Origin: Trifolium pratense
Taxonomy: Eukaryota; Streptophyta; Magnoliopsida; Fabales; Fabaceae
NCBI RefSeq assembly: GCF_020283565.1
Contig: NC_060060.1
Location: forward strand, 21,018,001 to 21,082,000
Reading direction: 5' to 3'
Length of the DNA: 64,000 bases
Position numbers and translations under genes: made by a program. Position 1 is the stretch's first letter; each line of letters opens with the position of its first letter. Shown one piece after another: positions 58,322 to 64,000 of the stretch. The notes beneath the pieces are model-generated. The model was not told where the DNA came from, ran no database searches, and worked only from the letters and a program-made list of their open reading frames with translations.

Positions 58322-58563
58322 GCTAAATTTTCTCATTCCACACCCAATGTTTCTTTTTTACCCCTCGCGTTTCCATTTTTGTCCTTGGATAAATATTTCG
58401 GAATGCGTTCTGATTTTTTTTGCCTTGGAAAAAAATTTCGGAATGTGTTTTCCGAATTTGAACTAGAAAAACTTTCGGAAAACATGTTCCGAAGTTTTTA
58501 ACAAGGGCAAAAATAGAAAAACAGGGTAGAAAAGAAACATGGGGTGGAAAGAAAAATTCCAAT
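58322..58563. mobile_element. Palindromic MITE
   Basis: Left TTCCACACCCAATGTTTCTT with TTTACCC pairs with right (read inward) TTCCACCCCATGTTTCTTTT with CTACCC. The centre holds TTCGGAA palindromes (TTTCGGAATGTGTTTTCCGAA). Non-coding. Confidence 0.6.
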
Positions 58564-58567
58564 ATGT

Positions 58568-58640
58568 GAGGTTTTGTGTTTGAACCCGGGTGAAGGTGTC
58601 CGGCTTAGCAATATTGGAATTGCCGGTTGATCAATTTGGA
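58568..58640 (+). mobile_element. tRNA-derived SINE B-box fragment
   Basis: TTGTGTTTGAACCCGGGTGA is a strong B-box-like sequence, followed by AGGTGTCCGGCTTAGCAAT and GGAATTGCCGGTTGATC, a tail typical of several plant SINEs. The A-box part is missing. Confidence 0.5.
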
Positions 58641-58817
58641 TCCCTTTTATATCCCAAAAATATTAAAAACAAAAAATTATATATGTGAATACATTTGTTT
58701 GGTAACACTGACAACCAATGCCAAAATTGAGCATCTTTGAAAGAAAGTTCTCCAAAGTAAATAAACATAGTAGAATCTAGGGTTGGACAACAAGCATATA
58801 AAATTTTTAGATTTTCT

Positions 58818-58998
58818 TTTGCCACCCTACATATTTTATTGCGTGCCCTACGAAATTATAAAAATACCCTTGTTTGCTACTTAGATAGCGGATACATCCC
58901 AAAAACACCTTACCAGATTTGTTTTTTATAATGTCTGTTACTTAAATAGCAGAAGGGTAAAAATGGAAATGCATAGGACGCGTGAGAAGCAGGCAGAG
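58818..58998. mobile_element. MITE related to the 5579 element
   Basis: Inverted ends (TTTTGCCACCCTAC left, TTTTGCCACTCTGC right read inward) and internal palindromes TTGCTACTTAGATAGCGG and CTGTTACTTAAATAGCAG, like the CGCTACTTAAGTAACGG cores of the element at 5579. Target duplication not resolved. Confidence 0.55.
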
Positions 58999-58999
58999 T

Positions 59000-60043
59000 G
59001 GCAAAAAAAAAACTCTAAATTTTTTTGAATTAGTTGCACCCTAGTTATATTGATACCCAATGAAGTAAAAAAAAAAAACTAGATCAGCACCCTAGTTTGC
59101 AATAAAATTGAAATATGGTAAAATACTAAAATCAGTAAAATGTAAATTTCTATCCCATCATACTTCCAAAATAATATATTCGAGATAGATATTACATAAT
59201 TCCATGTCCTCCTTTTCAAGGTTAGTTGCCTCGCAACTAACTTAAGGAGGCTTGTTCATTTGTGAAATAACTCTCCTTGAGTTAGTTGCCTCATTGTATC
59301 TTCCACCTCAATTCTGATATTACTTGATCCGAATATAAATAAAAACTTCGTCGAGCCATGAATAAAACCACTTTTATATGTTTTGCAGGTGTTTGTATTC
59401 ATGGAAATTGATAGTGAGAATGTATAAATTACATTAGAAATCTATATTGAAGATATAAAATAAGTGACCATATTATTTGACTATATGTCTATGCTATCAT
59501 AATCATATCTGAAAATTGTGTCTTTCTCGCATCTTTTTTATTGTAGAAGTTTATAGTGATAATTGAAATATAATCACATGAGAAGACTGCATGCAACAAA
59601 TACAGTAACAGAGAACAAACCATTATGCAGAAAAGTTACCCTTCAATATATATTCCCATCATGTTCTCCAAATGAAGCATTTGATACATCAAGAAGCTTC
59701 CTCATGCAAGAAGGCACCTAGATTATAGCATAATTGCATTATCAAATAGTATTATTAATTAAGCAGATTTAGATTTATTATTTTGAGGGCTCCAATAGAA
59801 AATCTAGATAGAGTATTATATAATCAAACAATACCCTCATCATATGTAGATTTTTCATTGCAGATATATAGTCAACATGGTACAAATTGGCCTTGCATAG
59901 CTCTCTATCTCTGTGGGAGAACCAGTTAAGGATCTGATAACAAAAAACAAAACCATAACTTAAAATCATATAGAGAAATTGTTTACCATAAACTAAAGAA
60001 ATTAATAAAAAGAAATTGTCTAATATAATATACCTGATAAAAT
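59000..60043. other. Spacer before the LRR relic
   Basis: AT-rich, no supported gene. The open frame at 59778-60065 lacks family features. Confidence 0.3.
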
Positions 60044-60049
60044 TTAGCA

Positions 60050-60545
60050 ATTCACATGTGCACAATTTCTAAGATATCTTACAAGTAATAAAGAGGGCCA
60101 TAGGAAATCTGCATCTTCATCAAAGTAGCTATCACCAAGTCCACCATGATATATGTCAAAATTTTGTATGTCAATATACTCAACATGAGCTATTTTTGGC
60201 CAGTCCTCGCCTATTTGCTTTCGACATTCATCTCTAAGTCGGAGCAACCACATATACGCGATGTTTTCATACCACTAAGGTGTTGGATGGTTGTTGGAAG
60301 ACAAGCCAATTTGGGACACACATAAATCCTTAACTCACGAAGCGAGGTAAGGTTTTCGAAGCATTCAGGCCAGGATTCTATGTTTGGAAGATCAGACAAT
60401 GTTAAGGATTGCAAAGTAGTCATATGCTGTAAAGCCTCGTGCAAACCTTCGACTTTTGAACAGTTACCAATTGCCAATGTCTTGAGACAAGTTAGATACT
60501 GTAAACCTGATGACATGTTAATGAATTGATGTTGCTGCAATAGTT
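60050..60545 (-). pseudogene. LRR relic of a CC-NBS-LRR resistance gene
   Basis: The minus strand reads GLQYLTCLKTLAIGNCSKVE, GLHEALQHMTTLQSLTLSDL, PNIESWPECFENLTSLRELR and CPKLACLPTTIQHLSGMKT, then shifts frame at about 60230 and continues KQIGEDWPKIAHVEYIDIQN. This is the C-terminal leucine-rich-repeat end of the same family as the gene at 62311 (which has GLDEALQHMTVLESLILRDL and GEDWPKIAHVQNIEIRN). An acceptor-like TATTGCAG precedes the fragment. The frameshift and lack of upstream domains mark it as a broken duplicate. Confidence 0.75.
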
Positions 60546-60751
60546 AATATACAATACCTGGAAAGCAAAAGTGAACCTTGCAGAGCTTTTAAGTTGGCAT
60601 TGTATTGTGGTGATTCTTACTGGTGAGAGGCCTATGCCAATAACGCGCGTGCTATAGTTTTGAAACCTTGTTTAGGATTGCTTGGAATGAATTGCCAAGA
60701 AATTTTTCTATTTAAGCTATCTTGTCATTTCTAGAATTAAAATGGAGGGTC

Positions 60752-60881
60752 TGTTTATACACATACTTTCTTTCTTAACTGTTTTTGTTGCCACTGATTT
60801 CAAATTAGACGATTACTGTTTATACACATACTTTCTTTCTTAACTGTTTTTGTTGGCACTGATTTCAAATTAGACGATTAC
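60752..60881. repeat. Recent 65-bp tandem duplication
   Basis: 60752-60816 is repeated at 60817-60881 with one difference (TTGTTGCCAC against TTGTTGGCAC). Both begin TGTTTATACACATACTTTC and end AGACGATTAC. Confidence 0.9.
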
Positions 60882-62310
60882 TTACTGTAGTCTCGGTTTT
60901 TCAGTAGATATCTACTGCTAAGTTGTCCATGTATTTGTTCACAAATGGAAATTAAAAGAAAAAGTATTACTGAAGCAAACTTCAATTTGCTATAAATCGC
61001 AAAATGTATAATACAATATAATGACGACTTTACAAGAGTTAAATTCCAGAAAAATCAAAAGATTGTTGAGCATATTGCAGATCACTATCAATATTGGTTT
61101 CTCAACTAGATTATTTGAAGGAACTCTATAGCTGAAATTGGCCAGAAAGCATAAATCTTTCAATCTTGTTTATATTCTGTCCTTCACTTTCTATTATCGA
61201 CTTCCATACCTTCCCCATCAAGAAGCTCTTTGACATCATTATTGTTTTTGTTTACCATCATTGATGATGATGACTCAAATGAATCATGTTTTCTTGTGAA
61301 GAAAGGAAAATCAAATTGGCAAATATCAACTCAGTTCAAAAGGAGAGCTTTACAAATTCGACGTTAATTTCCCTGGTTTGACTTGATCGAGCATCCAAGA
61401 AACTGTTACTCTCCCTTCCAGGCAGAGTCATTTACCGCACAAGGCATAGCTTGCACGTGAATTTCCATATGTGATGGGTTGTGAATCCTTGGAATTGGAT
61501 TCATTCTGTGTTGGTTGTTCTGCCACAATAGTTCCATATCTTTCTTGATTTTGTCTTTTTGCAGATTGAATTGGCTGTTGCACGTGCAAACCAACAGATT
61601 GTGGAAAAGATTGCTCACAGAAGGTACCTTCTCCTTTCTATCAACCAAGAGAGAAAATATCAGTGAGCACAATCTGCATTAGATAATAGAAGGATACAGC
61701 CTCAGACAATGCTTGTGGTCAGCAATGTGGCTTCTATACAAAACTAGCATTTAAGCTGCGTATGTTCCGATTAAAACAGAAATACAAAAGACTAAATTAA
61801 TCAGTAGCTATCCTAATTTGAAAAATTTAGCAATGCATAAACACAATTGAAAGCTAAAAATGATAAACCAAATTCTGCATTCTGCAGAAGTGGCAGACAA
61901 TCCAATATGTACATAAGTAACAGGAGAAAGTATAAAATAGTTGAATGACTCGACTTTAAGTTCTAACACTCACCTTCAATGAAAAGTCAATTGAATCTAA
62001 CAGAAGCAACTTGTCCTCAAAGTAATAAGCCAAAACTTTGGGTAACATCTGTTGTTATATGCAGAAGAACCATATCGAATACAGCTGTGACCCTTGCAAC
62101 TCCACTAGCGTGTTTGGCTGAATCGTTCAATACCTACAAGTATCTTACCCACATTATCTACCAAAGAACATATAGTGATACATTAAACTTTCTTTGCCCC
62201 CAGGTTATAGTGATATACTAATCCAATTAAAATGTATAATACGCATACATAGACATGTACCTGTGATTGAAGAACTTTTGCAGCATAACAAGGTGGCGCC
62301 GTATTCCTAC
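60882..62310. other. Spacer between LRR relic and resistance gene
   Basis: More GC-rich than other spacers, suggesting decayed gene sequence, perhaps introns and UTR of the resistance gene. A short exon-like stretch at 61565-61623 (AG before, GT after, reading IELAVARANQQIVEKIAHR on the plus strand) is visible, but no neighbouring exons were found. Confidence 0.35.
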
Positions 62311-64000
62311 TCAAAAGATCAATCTGGTGTTTCGTATTTCAATATTTTGAACATGAGCTATCTTTGGCCAATCCTCACCTGTTTCATTGTCACATCTTTT
62401 CTCTAACTCACTGCAGCTATAAATTCCCAAACTTTCCAGACCAGTAAGGCTTTGAATGCTCATCGGAAGACACATCAACTTCGGACAATTAGAAATTTTT
62501 AGATGGCGAAGAAAACCTAGGTTTCCTAACGATTCAGGCAAGGATGCAAGGTTGGGAAGATCCCTCAATATTAACGATTCAAGGACAGTCATATGTTGTA
62601 AAGCCTCATCCAAACCTTCTATTTTTGACCAACTCCAAATCATCAGTAACTTAAGAGAAATGAGGTTTCTTAGCATACCATCTGGAAAACATGTTAGCTC
62701 TTCATTATCGTAGAAACAAAGCGATTCAAGGCTACCATATCTATGAATTGAACTTAGTAAACCTTGGTTGCATTTTCCTTGTATACACATATGCTCGAGA
62801 GATGGAATGCAAGGCAAGCCTAACAAATTAGGACATTCAATTATTACAAGTTCGGAAAGGTGCGGGAACATTTCCTCTCTATCCTCCCTTGATATCTTTA
62901 TCAGGTTTGGCAGCTTCTCAAATGACAGATGTTCCAGAGCTATGAATCCACCCGCAACTCCACCATCGTAGGATTCCTCTTCTAAGTATGTTATACAACT
63001 GATGTTGGATATAAATAGTTCCTTTAGAAAAGGTAGTTTCCCCAACTGTGGGAGGTGTAAACAGCTTTCGCAATCCTTGAGATGTACACACTGTAAATCT
63101 TTGAAAGAAGGACTAGACATCCATTGTGGGAAATGGACACCGGTATATCCTTCCACACCCAATACATGAAGCTGATGGATATGAGGTTGAAGAACTTCAA
63201 GAATCTGCTCAACATTTTCCTGCAATTGGGACTCTTCAGTTTTCTCCCACGACAACGACAAAAGGTTCAAGTGCTTACTAAACATATTGGCTTTTTTAGC
63301 ATCCGTTACACTTTTCACTCTCTCAAGATGCTTGATGTGAAGCTCTCCTTTAAGATTTAGTTGTCCTAATTCTTCCAAAAGGAACCCTCTTTTGTGGCCA
63401 ACTACATACATGCTCAAAGTCCTTAGGGAAGTCAACTTCCCTATATGGGGAGGCAAGCTTGACAGGTTATTGCAAAAATTCAATGATAGATGTTGTAGAG
63501 CTTTCAATCTTATCAAATTATTAGGCAACTTTTGGAGTTTATAACATTCATCTAATTTCAAAATTTGCAAATTCCACAACTTACATATGGATTCTGGAAG
63601 AGTTTCAAAGTCACCCGAAGAAAGGTTCAAATACCTTAGATGTTTTAAATGACTTATTGAAGAGGGAACTTCTTTAATACATTTCAAATCAAGAGCCCGC
63701 AAAGAATAAAATTTCAATATACGAGGTAGAAGTTCGTCACCATTAACCGATGTCACTGTGCAAGTCTTCAATGATTTGATGCTACGCAGCTGGACTGGAT
63801 CGACTTCCCTATATGAAATTCCCATATAAAATGAGAGATGGCGGATTCTTTCAGACATACTAGGCATGTCATCATTGTCTATAATGCAACACACCTCTTC
63901 AGAAACAGATTGTGCAAGATCATGAACAAGATCATGCATCTTGAAACTTGTAATTTTGCCAAATATATCTGTCTCAATATCTTGAAAAAATGATCTCCAG
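62311..64000 (-). CDS. NBS-LRR disease resistance protein (RGA-like), partial: C-terminal LRR half
   Basis: An open frame on the minus strand enters from beyond 64000 and ends at TGA 62311-62313, about 563 residues in the window. It starts in the end of the ARC2 region (WRSFFQDI...TSFKMHDLVHDLAQ, containing the MHD-type motif MHDLVHD) and continues with leucine-rich repeats: HLKHLRYLNLSSGDFETLPE, CKLWNLQILKLDECYKLQKL and others to LTGLESLGIYSCSELEKRC. This is the style of non-TIR (coiled-coil) NBS-LRR proteins named RGA in legumes and Solanum. The nucleotide-binding site and coiled coil lie outside the window. Such proteins detect pathogen effectors in the cytosol and trigger defence. No stop or frameshift is seen in this part. 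Confidence 0.9.
   Translation of the reverse strand, partial: WRSFFQDIETDIFGKITSFKMHDLVHDLAQSVSEEVCCIIDNDDMPSMSERIRHLSFYMGISYREVDPVQLRSIKSLKTCTVTSVNGDELLPRILKFYSLRALDLKCIKEVPSSISHLKHLRYLNLSSGDFETLPESICKLWNLQILKLDECYKLQKLPNNLIRLKALQHLSLNFCNNLSSLPPHIGKLTSLRTLSMYVVGHKRGFLLEELGQLNLKGELHIKHLERVKSVTDAKKANMFSKHLNLLSLSWEKTEESQLQENVEQILEVLQPHIHQLHVLGVEGYTGVHFPQWMSSPSFKDLQCVHLKDCESCLHLPQLGKLPFLKELFISNISCITYLEEESYDGGVAGGFIALEHLSFEKLPNLIKISREDREEMFPHLSELVIIECPNLLGLPCIPSLEHMCIQGKCNQGLLSSIHRYGSLESLCFYDNEELTCFPDGMLRNLISLKLLMIWSWSKIEGLDEALQHMTVLESLILRDLPNLASLPESLGNLGFLRHLKISNCPKLMCLPMSIQSLTGLESLGIYSCSELEKRCDNETGEDWPKIAHVQNIEIRNTRLIF

Noticed and set aside
61565..61623. Possible lone plus-strand exon (IELAVARANQQIVEKIAHR)
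   Set aside because: Has AG before and GT after, but no adjoining exons could be found, so it is not listed as a gene.
61406..61672. Minus-strand open frame of 88 codons
   Set aside because: No recognisable domain, and the opposite strand shows a short exon-like stretch instead; neither has supporting neighbours.

Overview
The window is plant nuclear DNA. It is AT-rich, its genes have many introns with GT-AG borders, and between the genes lie layers of transposable elements (Mutator-like, hAT, PIF/Harbinger, copia, gypsy, LINE, SINE, TRIM). The SINE types and the gene content suggest a papilionoid legume of the Medicago/Trifolium kind. That placement is inference from recalled repeat styles, not from a search.

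Layout. From 1 to 41 kb is a family cluster: five trichome-birefringence-like (TBL/DUF231) polysaccharide O-acetyltransferase genes at 1.8-3.7 kb (+), 6.0-7.7 kb (-), 20.2-21.9 kb (+), 29.3-31.1 kb (+) and 38.8-40.8 kb (-). All five have the same two-exon structure: a short first exon coding the cytosolic tail, membrane anchor and stalk, a phase-1 intron, then a long exon with the GDS and DxxH catalytic motifs. The last two are a tail-to-tail inverted duplicate pair, and a nearly intact, young Ty1-copia element sits between them. The spaces between TBL genes hold nested transposons. These include a 4.1-kb Mutator-like element with a 9-bp target duplication, two hAT MITEs with perfect 8-bp duplications, a PIF MITE split by a MULE that carries a LINE RNase H reading frame, two copies of a gamma-adaptin (AP-1) pseudogene segment, and a 1.6-kb fold-back element inside the second of those copies.

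From 46.5 to 51.1 kb is a complete 14-exon nucleobase-ascorbate transporter gene. From 54.1 to 57.7 kb is a complete 7-exon sterol 4-alpha-methyl oxidase gene of the SMO2 type. From 60 kb to the right edge lies NBS-LRR territory on the minus strand: a broken LRR relic, then the LRR half of a CC-NBS-LRR-type resistance gene that runs off the window.

Working together. The TBL proteins are predicted Golgi type II membrane enzymes that acetylate cell-wall polysaccharides; five tandem and inverted copies point to local expansion and possible dosage or tissue divergence. The transporter, sterol oxidase and resistance gene are independent neighbours. The most unusual non-genic structures are the fold-back element built of nested hairpins (26421-28036) and a 56-bp bulge-free hairpin at 28169-28308 that looks like a small-RNA precursor.
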